Shown one piece after another: positions 32,315 to 49,000 of a stretch of DNA of 64,000 nucleotides. The stretch comes from Arthrobacter sp. FW306-2-2C-D06B. GTDB taxonomy: Bacteria > Actinomycetota > Actinomycetes > Actinomycetales > Micrococcaceae. How positions within the stretch are numbered: the stretch's first letter is position 1; every line of letters begins with the position of its first letter. The notes beneath the pieces are model-generated. The model was not told the origin of the DNA. It made no database searches and worked only from the letters and a program-made list of their open reading frames with translations. The DNA lies in the NCBI RefSeq assembly GCF_021789175.1, contig NZ_CP084560.1:3100001-3164000 (forward strand), in the 5' to 3' direction. Both the position numbers and the translations under genes were made by a program.

Positions 32315-34261
32315 TCAGCGGCAGGCGTTGAACTTGAAGAGCTTCGCCTCGCCATGCTGGGACAGCAGGCTGACCGTTCCCGATTCGGCCAGATTGTCCA
32401 GCCCGGGCGCAGGGTGGGACCCACCGTTGACCTCTTGCGTACCGAAATCAAGCACATAACCCACGCCCAAAGCATGCGCGGCGGGGCACACGGCGGGATT
32501 GGTTTTTGCGTCACGAAGGTGCGCCAGTACGACGGCGTCTTCCGGACGAACGTTGCTGCTCAGAACGTGGAGCTCAATTGTCGTCCGGCCAGCCAAGGCA
32601 TAGGCAAGGGCGCTCCCGTTCCATGGGTTGGCCGCGACCACGGCATTCTCGGGCACAAGCGCGGGCATATCCTTGAGCACCGCCATCTCGTCACTCGAGA
32701 TCAACGGAGAGTCCGCCGTGAGCTCATAATTGCGGTGCGCACTGTCTGTTGCGTACTGAACGTTGCCGAATTGCGTGAGGAGGACGAGCAGCGCGGCCCC
32801 TGCGACGGTGAAGACCTTGGCAGGCACCGTTGAGCGGACGCGTTCGCGCAGCTTTGACCTCAGGTAGACGATGACCCAGACCGCACCTACGCTCGCGAGA
32901 ACAAGGGCCACGGTTGGGATCAGGGCAGCGAGCCTGTAGCTGTCGTTGTACCAGACACCTGTAAAAAAGTCCCTTATGCGTCCTGGCCGGAAGGCGGAGA
33001 CCACTTCGAAAAAGAAACAGAGAACTGCGAATGCCCCTAAAAGCCACCACTGGCGCCGGCGGGCGAGGACTGCAATCCCAACGACAACAAGAACGGATAC
33101 CAGCAGCGCAGGCGGCCGGTTCATCAGGGAGTTTGTCGCGAGTTCCCACAGCGAACCGGCTGGCGAATTGATGGGCGGCCAAAATGCCGTGGCCGAGTCA
33201 GGCCTGATGGACTGCCAAACGATAGCAAGCAGTACCAGGCCAGCCGCCAAAGCTACGGACCAGGCGACGCTCCTCCGACGGTTCGCCTGCCAGTTCAATC
33301 GCCACACGCTCCACGAACGCGCATAAACATAGCCGACTGCCGGAACCAGAATTGCAAGGAATGCCAAAAAAGTACTCGGATGTGCCAAGGCTATGCCAGG
33401 GCTGGCGATGACCAGGGCAGCCAGGATCATCATCTTCGGCAGCTCAACAGAGATGGAAAGCCCCAGTACCCAGATTCCCAAGACCAGCATCCCGGGAAGC
33501 AACGCGATGGACAGCAGGTTCGGATAGAGCACACCGAAATCCGCCATCATGAGCGGGAATGCGCCAAACGCGGCGGACATGGTGCCTGCGGTAACCATGG
33601 CCAACTTCGACGTGCCGATCACTTGCCGACAAAGCAAAATCGATCCCAAAGGCCAGACCACTGCGCCGATGATCACGTTGGTAGCATTCACTGCGACCGG
33701 TATGGGGACGCCGGAGAGCTGCTGCGTCAATGCCACCACCGCGTGCCAAGCCGCGGGATAGAAAGGGATTCCCGTCATGGACCCGACCGTCAGGGAAGAG
33801 GCTTCCTGGGTGTGCTCAATGTAGGCAACCGCATTGAGGTGGAAGATATTGTCAAACGTCTGCGAGATATTCCCCGGAGATCCAATCGCATACAGCATTC
33901 TTGAACCGATAAGTATCGCGGCCAGGGCGACGCCCAGCAGGGCAGCGGTGCTGCCCGCGGTCCATCTACGGGCGGGAGCTTCGGGGGGGACTCTTCGATG
34001 GAGAATGCTCCGGAGGCGCCAGACGACGAGTCCAGCCAGCACTGTCAGGACGGTTACCGGCAAAATCGACCAGGGCACCGAGACCAGTGCTGCGATGATC
34101 GCGCCGACGGCGATCAGCGAGACCGACAACAGCGGCGCGATGGCGATCAGCGTGAATCCTCGGGCCCGCAGCGCCCACCCCAGAACCATCCCAGGTCCTA
34201 GCAGTACGAACAGGGCACACGCGATCGCGGGAGCTGCGTCTAGCCACTGCAATTCACTCAA
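32315..34261 (-). CDS. DUF6541 polytopic membrane protein, second copy
   Basis: 648 residues; TTG 34261 (or 34252, better spaced from GAGGGG) is the likely start. It is homologous throughout to 23379-25436: NISQTFDNIFHLNAVAYIEHTQEASSLTVGSMTG and YNDSYRLAALIPTV match the first copy, and both end in an extracytoplasmic domain with a Cys near a DFGTQEV/DFGDFEV strand. It sits directly downstream of wzt in the galactan-type operon, so the two copies may serve different glycans. Glycosyltransferase activity is inferred from architecture. Confidence 0.75.
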   Translation of the reverse strand: MSELQWLDAAPAIACALFVLLGPGMVLGWALRARGFTLIAIAPLLSVSLIAVGAIIAALVSVPWSILPVTVLTVLAGLVVWRLRSILHRRVPPEAPARRWTAGSTAALLGVALAAILIGSRMLYAIGSPGNISQTFDNIFHLNAVAYIEHTQEASSLTVGSMTGIPFYPAAWHAVVALTQQLSGVPIPVAVNATNVIIGAVVWPLGSILLCRQVIGTSKLAMVTAGTMSAAFGAFPLMMADFGVLYPNLLSIALLPGMLVLGIWVLGLSISVELPKMMILAALVIASPGIALAHPSTFLAFLAILVPAVGYVYARSWSVWRLNWQANRRRSVAWSVALAAGLVLLAIVWQSIRPDSATAFWPPINSPAGSLWELATNSLMNRPPALLVSVLVVVGIAVLARRRQWWLLGAFAVLCFFFEVVSAFRPGRIRDFFTGVWYNDSYRLAALIPTVALVLASVGAVWVIVYLRSKLRERVRSTVPAKVFTVAGAALLVLLTQFGNVQYATDSAHRNYELTADSPLISSDEMAVLKDMPALVPENAVVAANPWNGSALAYALAGRTTIELHVLSSNVRPEDAVVLAHLRDAKTNPAVCPAAHALGVGYVLDFGTQEVNGGSHPAPGLDNLAESGTVSLLSQHGEAKLFKFNACR

Positions 34262-34291
34262 CTCCCCTCAGCCGTGCAGCCGCTGTCCCAC

Positions 34292-35059
34292 TCACGCCGC
34301 GGTGGCCGATCGCCGTCGAAGCTCCTTCACTACAGCGTGCACTTCGCCGTCCATGATGATCTGGCCGTGCTCCAGAAGAACACCCCTTTTGCACACGGAA
34401 GCAACCAGATCCAAGTCGTGACTCACCACGAAAAGCGTCTTGCCGGCGTCGGCTAGTTCGTTGATTTTGAGGATGCACTTGCGCTGGAAAGGTTCATCGC
34501 CCACAGCCAAGATTTCGTCAATGAGGAAAACCTCAGGGTCGGTGTGGACCGCGATCGAGAAGGCCAGCTTCAAGTACATGCCGGAGGAATAGAACTTGAC
34601 CTCGGTATCGATGAACTCGCCGATTTCCGAGAACTCGACGATCGAATCGAACATCTCGTCGATCTGGTTCTGGCTCATGCCCAGGATCGCGCCGTTGAGA
34701 TATACATTGTCCCGGCCGCTGAGGTCGTGATGGAATCCCGCTCCGACCTCGATGAGACCTGCAACTCTCCCCCGAGTGTGAACGGTACCCTCATCTGGCT
34801 GAAGCACACCTGAGATGAGCTTCAAAAGAGTTGACTTCCCGGAACCGTTTAGCCCAAGCAGAGCCACGGTTTCGCCCTGTTCGACGTCAAGCGAAACGTC
34901 CTTCAGCGCATCGAACTTTTTGGAAAGGTCACCTTTGCGCCCGGTCAACAACCAGACGATCGCTTCCTTCATGCTGCGGGTGTGGCGAAGCACAAACTTC
35001 TTCCGCAAATTCCGACATGTGATGGCTATGCTGTCGGGGACTCCCGCGGGTACGGACAT
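34292..35059 (-). CDS. wzt: ABC transporter ATP-binding protein for polysaccharide export
   Basis: 255 residues from ATG 35059 after AGGAGC (the frame is open to 35077 inside wzm). Walker A GLNGSGKST (69-77), signature YSSGM (157-161), Walker B VFLIDEILAVGDE (177-189) and the switch His in VVSHDLDLV are intact. It is most like Wzt/TagH and the mycobacterial Rv3781-type galactan exporter. It pairs with the permease directly upstream. It lacks the C-terminal glycan-recognition domain of O9a-type Wzt, as expected for a short Wzt. Confidence 0.9.
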   Translation of the reverse strand: MSVPAGVPDSIAITCRNLRKKFVLRHTRSMKEAIVWLLTGRKGDLSKKFDALKDVSLDVEQGETVALLGLNGSGKSTLLKLISGVLQPDEGTVHTRGRVAGLIEVGAGFHHDLSGRDNVYLNGAILGMSQNQIDEMFDSIVEFSEIGEFIDTEVKFYSSGMYLKLAFSIAVHTDPEVFLIDEILAVGDEPFQRKCILKINELADAGKTLFVVSHDLDLVASVCKRGVLLEHGQIIMDGEVHAVVKELRRRSATAA

Positions 35060-35060
35060 T

Positions 35061-35930
35061 TCAAAGCTCCTGGGCAAAATGTACAGACAGCTTCATGAAA
35101 ACCAGCTGTCCAATCACGAGGACGAGTGCAGCCACCCCGAAGGCAGCCGGGAACCAGATGGTGAGCAGGTCCGGCGGCATGGAAATCGACCCCGCCTGAG
35201 CGGCGCTCAGGGTTGGTGACCAAAACGCCCAGTGGAAGATTTCGACGGCGACCGTCACCGGATTCAGCTGGTACAGGAAGAACCAAGGACCCATGACCCG
35301 CTGCACCATCGGCCACACGTAGAGGACAGGCGAGGCCCATGTGACGATCATGAGGATCATATCCACGATGTTCTCGGAATCACGGAAGTACACGTTCGCA
35401 GCGCCGAACAATAAGCCGAGGCCCGTGGAAAGAATCGCCGTCAAGACAAAGGCTCCAACAACAGCCAGGAGTTGCCAAATGGATGGACTCCAACCGCTCA
35501 GCAAACAAGCGCCGATCAATACCACGACCTGCGGAAGCAGGTGGGCTGCTGAAACCCAGATCGTCGAAACCGGGAACAGCTCCCTGGGTAGGTAGATCTT
35601 CCGGATAAGATCTCTGTTGTCGACAATGGAGCGCGTGGCGTTGCCGAGGGACTCCGTGAAGAAGTTGACGAGCACAATTCCCGCAAAGAGGTAGATCGCA
35701 TAGTTGGGGGTTCCTCGCTGCATGTCCAGGAAGACCCCAAGCGCAACGAAATAGATCAGGAACTGCATCAACGGCTTCACGTACGACCACAAGAGTCCCA
35801 GCACCGACCCGCGATAGCGGATCTTGATCTCCTTGCGCACCAACAACTGCAGCAGGAACTTGTGTTTATAGACGTCAACGATGCCGCGGCCGCGGCCCGG
35901 TTGGACCAAGTCGGTCACGGGCTGTGTCAT
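35061..35930 (-). CDS. wzm: ABC-2 type polysaccharide export permease
   Basis: 289 residues with six membrane segments and the N-terminal amphipathic motif LVRKEIKIRYRGSVLGLLWSYVKPL typical of Wzm/TagG/RfbA permeases, plus NLVRKIYLPRE-like NRDLIRKIYLPRELFPVS. With Wzt it exports a lipid-linked polymer. It is adjacent to glfT2 with no gap, and the order glf, glfT2, wzm, wzt points to a galactofuranose polymer as cargo, comparable to Rv3783/Rv3781 of Mycobacterium tuberculosis. Confidence 0.9.
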   Translation of the reverse strand: MTQPVTDLVQPGRGRGIVDVYKHKFLLQLLVRKEIKIRYRGSVLGLLWSYVKPLMQFLIYFVALGVFLDMQRGTPNYAIYLFAGIVLVNFFTESLGNATRSIVDNRDLIRKIYLPRELFPVSTIWVSAAHLLPQVVVLIGACLLSGWSPSIWQLLAVVGAFVLTAILSTGLGLLFGAANVYFRDSENIVDMILMIVTWASPVLYVWPMVQRVMGPWFFLYQLNPVTVAVEIFHWAFWSPTLSAAQAGSISMPPDLLTIWFPAAFGVAALVLVIGQLVFMKLSVHFAQEL

Positions 35931-43439
<7,509 letters not shown>

Positions 43440-43445
43440 AAAGAG

Positions 43446-43943
43446 TCAAAGGGCTGCGCGGGATCCGCCCGTTCGGGAGGCAAAGGCAATGACCCGCTTG
43501 TCGAACAAAAACACGATTCCGGCCAAAGCCGGCACCACCATGGCCAGGCCGGCAGGAACCAGTCCTCCGGTCATGGTGGGAAACCCGATCGTCAGGGCGA
43601 ACAGCTGGGCAACCAACGCGGGTGCCCGGGTCCAACGGTAGCCACGGAACAGGAAGTGCCCCACGGCAAACAACAATGCAGAAAAAGCCAGCAAAAGGCC
43701 AAGGGTAAATACGGCTCCCCAGAAGGAGGCCACCGGAGCCCCGGTCACCAGCTCGTATACATACAGGGCCCCCGTGGCCAATAATGCGAGGGCTTCCAGC
43801 ACAACCACAATGGAAATAACAACGATCCCCACAGGGCGCGGCCCACCGCCGGATGACCGGCCAGTGTTCTCGCTGCCGGTCCGCTGGCTGTCGTCGCCGG
43901 GCGCTGCTGGGTCATGGTTAGGGTTCAGAGGGGGTCTTGACAC
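43446..43943 (-). CDS. Four-helix membrane protein of unknown function
   Basis: About 165 residues from GTG 43943 (MSRPPLNPNHDPAAPGDD...); the frame is open to 44054. A polar N-terminus of about 40 residues is followed by four hydrophobic segments (IVVISIVVVLEALALLATGALYVYELV, WGAVFTLGLLLAFSALLFAVGHFLF, PALVAQLFALTIGFPTMTGG, AGLAMVVPALAGIVFLF). I recall similar proteins as conserved hypothetical genes next to whiB1 in Micrococcaceae. It is convergent with the FHA-FtsK gene (6 bp apart) and divergent from whiB. Confidence 0.7.
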   Translation of the reverse strand: MSRPPLNPNHDPAAPGDDSQRTGSENTGRSSGGGPRPVGIVVISIVVVLEALALLATGALYVYELVTGAPVASFWGAVFTLGLLLAFSALLFAVGHFLFRGYRWTRAPALVAQLFALTIGFPTMTGGLVPAGLAMVVPALAGIVFLFDKRVIAFASRTGGSRAAL

Positions 43944-44076
43944 ATTGGCACCATACCGGACATAGTCGAATACCTGTGAGCAGACCGGTGGCCAATGTGA
44001 TGCATCGCTCACGGTTTCAAACGCTAAAACCCCTTGTTTACATGGCGTTAACATGACACGCTTGACTCAGACGACC

Positions 44077-44099
44077 AAGGGGGCCCAATGGGTCCCCTT
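44077..44099. repeat. Hairpin upstream of whiB
   Basis: AAGGGGGCCC-AAT-GGGTCCCCTT: a 10-bp stem with one G-T pair and a 3-nt loop, followed by T. It lies between the divergent membrane-protein and whiB genes. It may shape the whiB leader or block upstream transcription. Confidence 0.45.
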
Positions 44100-44114
44100 T
44101 CCTATGAAGCCTCT

Positions 44115-44130
44115 CGTGAATATTTTCACA
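44115..44130. promoter_or_regulatory. CRP-like binding site upstream of whiB
   Basis: CGTGA-ATATTT-TCACA fits the CRP consensus TGTGA-N6-TCACA with one mismatch, 41 bp before the whiB ATG. The whiB1 promoter of Mycobacterium tuberculosis is controlled by cAMP-CRP, so conserved control is plausible here. Confidence 0.5.
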
Positions 44131-44171
44131 AAAGGCTTAACTAGTACTCACGAATGGAGTGACTGATCAGC

Positions 44172-44420
44172 ATGGATTGGCGTAACCGCGCAGCCTGCCT
44201 TGACAAGGACCCGGAGCTTTTCTTCCCCGTAGGCAACACCGGCCCTGCGCTTCTCCAGATCGAGGAAGCGAAGAGTGTCTGCCGTCGCTGTCCCGTTGTG
44301 GACACATGCCTTCAGTGGGCCCTTGAATCGGGCCAGGACGCTGGCGTCTGGGGCGGCATGAGCGAGGACGAGCGACGCGCACTCAAGCGACGCGCAGCCC
44401 GCGCCCGCCGCGCTTCCTAA
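44172..44420 (+). CDS. whiB: WhiB-family iron-sulfur transcription factor (WhiB1-like)
   Basis: 82 residues. Four cysteines (Cys9, Cys37, Cys40, Cys46; pattern C-x27-C-x2-C-x5-C) would bind a [4Fe-4S] cluster. GVWGGMSEDERR is the conserved turn that contacts sigma factor, and the C-terminal LKRRAARARRAS is the basic DNA-binding tail. Length and the convergent pdtaS neighbour match whiB1 (Rv3219). It acts with the primary sigma factor and is nitric-oxide sensitive in mycobacteria. A CRP-like site lies upstream and a strong terminator downstream. Confidence 0.92.
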   Translation: MDWRNRAACLDKDPELFFPVGNTGPALLQIEEAKSVCRRCPVVDTCLQWALESGQDAGVWGGMSEDERRALKRRAARARRAS

Positions 44421-44432
44421 GCGACTGGACCC

Positions 44433-44472
44433 GCGAAGATGGCCCGGACCGATAGGTCCGGGCCATCTTCGC
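44433..44472. terminator. Bidirectional terminator between whiB and pdtaS
   Basis: A perfect 18-bp inverted repeat (GCGAAGATGGCCCGGACC / its complement) with a GATA loop, between convergent genes. No T run, but the stem is very strong. Confidence 0.8.
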
Positions 44473-44518
44473 ATTCCCGACAGCGGTCACCGATAGAGCG
44501 CCCCGCCAGCGGCCGGCG

Positions 44519-45988
44519 TCAGCTCCGCACCAGGTTTAGGACGATCTCGACGGCGGTGCCACCGCCGTCGCGCGGCCGCCACTGGATGCTGCCACCCAAC
44601 TCGCTCGTGACAAGAGTCCGCACAATCTGAAGGCCAAGACCCTCCGTGTACGACCCCTCGGGCAGTCCGACGCCATCATCGGCGATCGTCACCGTGAGGA
44701 GTTCATCGCCGCGCTCCCCCGTGGAACGATCGGCCATCAACCACACAGTTCCGGCCCGTCCTTCAAGGCCGTGTTCCACGGCATTTGTCACGAGCTCATT
44801 GATGACCAGCGCAAGGGGCGTGGCGAAGTCGCTCGGCAATTCGCCGAACAGGCCCGCGCGCTCAGTCCGGACGTGCTGCGAAGGGGACGCCACTTCTGCC
44901 GAGAGCCGGAACTGGCGTCCAATGAGTTCATCGAAATCAACGCTCTGCGTGAGCCCTTGTGAAAGCGTCTCGTGGACCAACGCAATCGTCGCCACTCGTC
45001 GCATTGCCTGTTCCAGGCCTTGTTTCGCCTCGTCGCTGACCATCCGTCGCGACTGCATGCGCAGCAAAGCAGCCACCGTCTGCAGGTTGTTTTTGACGCG
45101 GTGGTGGATTTCACGAATTGTCGCGTCCTTGGTCACCAATTCGAGCTCGCGGCGTCGCAGTTCTGACACGTCGCGGCACAGTACCAGGGCACCGAAGCGA
45201 TGCTTCTCGTCGCGCAATGGAATCGCGCGCAACGACAAGCTGACGCCGCGGGACTCGATCTCGCTGCGCCACGGCATCCGACCGGTAACGACCAGCGGCA
45301 GCGTCTCGTCCACCATACGCCGGTCCTTGAGGAGTCCTGCGGTTACTTCCGCGAGGGACCGTCCTTCCAAGGTTTCCACCTCGCCGAGGCGGCGGAATGC
45401 GGAGACCCCGTTCGGACTCGCGTACTGCACGATGCCGTCGGCGTCGAGCCTGATCAGGCCATCACCCACGCGGGGAGCGCCCCGGCGCGAACCCGTCGGT
45501 GAAGCGAAGTCCGGCCAGAGGCCCAGCGTTCCCATCCGCAGCAGATCGTAGGCGCATTGCCTGTACGTAAGCTCCAGGCGGGAAGGCATCCGTGAACTGG
45601 AAAGATCCATATGCGATGTGACGACGGCAAGGGTCCGTCCGTTCCTGACCATGGGCACTGCTTCAACCCGCAGGGCCATCTCGCTGCTCCAGCTCGTTTC
45701 GCTGGAGCGTTCGATGGAACGGCTGGACCACGCTTTGTCGACTATCGGTCGCAAATCCGAGCGGATGCCTTCCCCGACGAAGTCCGCATGAAACACCGTA
45801 TGGCTCGTCGACGGCCTCACGTGAGCAAGCGCGATGTAACCGAATTCAGGATGCGGAAACCACAGGGCCAAGTCCGCGAACGCCAGGTCGGCGACCATCT
45901 GCCAGTCGCCGACCAGGAGGTGCAGCCATTCGGCATCTCCAGGCCCGAAATCAGCGTGCTCCCTGATGGGGTCTGTAAAGATTGCCAC
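44519..45988 (-). CDS. pdtaS: PdtaS-type soluble sensor histidine kinase
   Basis: 489 residues without membrane segments. A GAF-like domain (about 1-150), a PAS domain (about 175-280), a HisKA_2 dimerisation helix EIHHRVKNNLQTVAALLRMQSRRM with the phospho-accepting His at 295-296, and an HATPase with NELVTNAVEHG (N box), DDGVGLPEG (G1) and GLGLQIVRTLV (G2). In mycobacteria PdtaS phosphorylates the ANTAR RNA-binding regulator PdtaR; no pdtaR is in this window. The whiB1/pdtaS convergence is conserved in Actinobacteria. Confidence 0.92.
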   Translation of the reverse strand: MAIFTDPIREHADFGPGDAEWLHLLVGDWQMVADLAFADLALWFPHPEFGYIALAHVRPSTSHTVFHADFVGEGIRSDLRPIVDKAWSSRSIERSSETSWSSEMALRVEAVPMVRNGRTLAVVTSHMDLSSSRMPSRLELTYRQCAYDLLRMGTLGLWPDFASPTGSRRGAPRVGDGLIRLDADGIVQYASPNGVSAFRRLGEVETLEGRSLAEVTAGLLKDRRMVDETLPLVVTGRMPWRSEIESRGVSLSLRAIPLRDEKHRFGALVLCRDVSELRRRELELVTKDATIREIHHRVKNNLQTVAALLRMQSRRMVSDEAKQGLEQAMRRVATIALVHETLSQGLTQSVDFDELIGRQFRLSAEVASPSQHVRTERAGLFGELPSDFATPLALVINELVTNAVEHGLEGRAGTVWLMADRSTGERGDELLTVTIADDGVGLPEGSYTEGLGLQIVRTLVTSELGGSIQWRPRDGGGTAVEIVLNLVRS

Positions 45989-46018
45989 TGCACCTCCATA
46001 TAACGCCCAGGCTTGTCC

Positions 46019-49000
46019 CTAGCGTCGAACGATTGACCTCAAGAGCCTCAATGCTACCGACAGAGAAGCCATGTCGTCGGCCTCCAGCGCGTTGACCTCG
46101 TCGAACATGCTCTTCGCGCGGCCCAATTGCTCGGCATTGAGGCCTTCCCAGGCCCGCAAACGGGCCTCGGCGTCGAGGCCGGCGTCGGTCGATTCGAGCA
46201 CCGACGTCGTCATGTCCGCTACGGTCGAGTAGAGGTCGTCGCGCAGTGCTGCCCGGGCAAGCGCCTGCCAACGGTCATCGCGCGGGAGCGCTGTGATCCG
46301 CTCCAGCAACGAATCGACGTGGAATCGATCGAATACCGTGTAGTAAACGTGGCTGACCTCTTCCACGCGGGCGTCGCGGCTGTGCGTGATCTTGGCGATG
46401 TCCAAGAGCACGAAGCTCTCGAAGAGCTCGGCCCAGCGATGGGCGAGCGTGTCGGGAAGGCCCCACGAGCGCGCCTTTTCAAGCCACCCTGTAACCCGCT
46501 CTTTGTCGCTGCCGCGCAAGTAGTCGAGCACCCTGGCCCGCATCGGATCCATCATCGGCTTGAATTCCGCGACGATCTCCGAGATCGGCTTCGAGGCGTT
46601 GCCCTGGCTGAGCAACCAGCGAACGGCGCGGTCAAGAAGCCTTCGGATGTCGAGGTGGACGGTGCTCCAATGTTCCGTGGGGAACGAAGCAGGCAGGGCA
46701 TTGAGCTCCCGCACCATCGAATCGAGTTCGTAGATCTCACGGAGGGCTACGAACGCCTTCGCGACGGCGACCTCGGTAGCCGAGGTCTCCTCCATGGTGC
46801 GGAAGGCGAAGGTGATGCCACCCAGGTTGATCATGTCGTTGGCCACCACAGTCGCGATAATCTCGCGACGCAAGGGATGGGTGTCCAGTTCGGCGTCAAA
46901 CCGTTCGCGGAGCTGCTTCGGGAAGTAAGAGCGAATCGTCTTACGGAACCAAGGATCGTCAGCCAGATCGCTGTCGCGCAATGCCGAGCCCAATTCGATC
47001 TTGGCGTAGGCGGCGAGGACGGACAGTTCCGGGGACGTCAGGCCCTGGCCCTGTTCCAGCCGCTCACGAAGGGTATCGGTGGTCGGCAGCGCTTCAAGGT
47101 CCCGTTTGAGGTCGGCGGACTTCTCGAGCCAGTCCATCAGGCGCTCGTAGCTCGGGCTCCACTCGGCGACGCGTGTGCGGTCGTTGAGCAACAGGATGTT
47201 CTGGTCGATGTTGTCTTCGAGCACAAGGCGTCCGACCTCGTCGGTCATGTCGGCGAGGAACGATGTGCGCTCAGAAGCATCCAGTTTCCCGGCCGCAACC
47301 ATCCGGTCCACGAAAATCTTGATGTTGACCTCGTGGTCGGAACAATCCACGCCGGCGGAGTTGTCGATCGCATCGGTGTTGAGGATGACACCCTGCAGTG
47401 CAGCCTCGATGCGTCCGCGCTGCGTCATTCCGAGGTTGCCGCCTTCGCCCACGACCTTGACACGGAGCTCCCGTCCGTTCACGCGGATGACGTCGTTCGC
47501 CTTGTCTCCCACCTCGGCGTGGGACTCGGTGCTGGCCTTGACGTACGTTCCGATCCCCCCGTTGTAGAGGAGATCGGCCGGAGCCAGGAGTATCGCACGC
47601 AGAAGCTCCGGAGGACTCAGCTGAACCGTACCGTCCGGCAGGCCGAGGGCTCTCCGTACCTCCGGCGAGATCGGAATGACCTTGGCCTGGCGGGGGAAGA
47701 CTCCGCCGCCGGCGCTAATGAGCGAACGGTCGTAGTCATCCCACGAGGAACGGGGAAGGTCGAAGAGACGCTTCCGCTCGTCGAAGGACGAAGCCGCATC
47801 CGGCGTCGGGTCCAGGAAGATATGGCGGTGGTCGAAGGCGGCCAGCAGGCGGATGTGCCTGGAGAGCAGCATTCCGTTGCCGAACACGTCGCCGGACATA
47901 TCGCCGACACCGACCACAGTGAATTCCTCAGTCTGGGTGTCAAGGTCCAGCTCGCTGAAGTGGCGCTTGACCGACTCCCATGCACCGCGCGCCGTAATGG
48001 CCATGGCCTTGTGGTCGTATCCTACCGAGCCACCGGAAGCGAATGCGTCCCCCAGCCAGAATCCATACTCGGCGGCCAGGCCGTTCGCGGTGTCCGAGAA
48101 AGTTGCCGTGCCCTTGTCCGCGGCCACCACCAGGTACGAATCGTCGTCGTCCTGACGAACAACGTCCGACGGCGGCACAATCTTCTCGCCGTCGGCAGTG
48201 GTCACGAGGTTGTCGGTGAGATCGAGCAGGCCGCGGATGAAGGTCTTGTAGCTTTCGATACCTTCCGCCATCCACGCGGCGCGGTCAAGTGCCGGATCCG
48301 GAAGTTGCTTCGCGAAGAATCCGCCCTTGGCACCGGTCGGCACAATCACAGCGTTCTTCACCGTCTGCGCCTTGACGAGCCCGAGGATCTCGGTCCGGAA
48401 GTCTTCACGGCGGTCCGACCACCGCAAGCCGCCACGAGCCACCTTGCCGAAGCGCAAGTGCACGCCTTCAACGCGTGGCGAGTAGACCCAGATCTCGTAC
48501 TTTGGCCGCGGGAACGGCAGTCCGTCAATCGTGGTCGGATCGAGCTTGAAACTGACGTACGACTTGCCTTGGAAGTAGTTCGTGCGCAGCGTCGACTCAA
48601 TGAGATTGACGAAAGTCCGGAGGACCCGGTCGGCGTCGAGCGTGGCCACCTGGTCAATTGCTTCGGCCAGTGTGGCGCGGGCGCCCTCCTGGCGGGCCGG
48701 ACGCGCGCTGTCAGGCGAAGAAGGATCGAAACGGGCCCCAAAGAGGTCAATCAGTCCGCGGGCAACCTCAGGGTTGGCGAGAAGAGTGTCCGCAATGAAC
48801 TCGAAGGAGTTGGTGTTCCCCATCTGGCGCATGTACTTCGCATAGGCGCGGAGCATGACAACCTGCCGCCAGTGGATACCTTCCCGGAGCACGAGACGGT
48901 CGAAACTGTCGGATTCCACCGCACCGGTCACCGCGGCGCTGAAGGAGTCCGCCAAGAGCTGGCCGGTAGCCACGGGATCGACACCGGCTGGGTACTTCAG

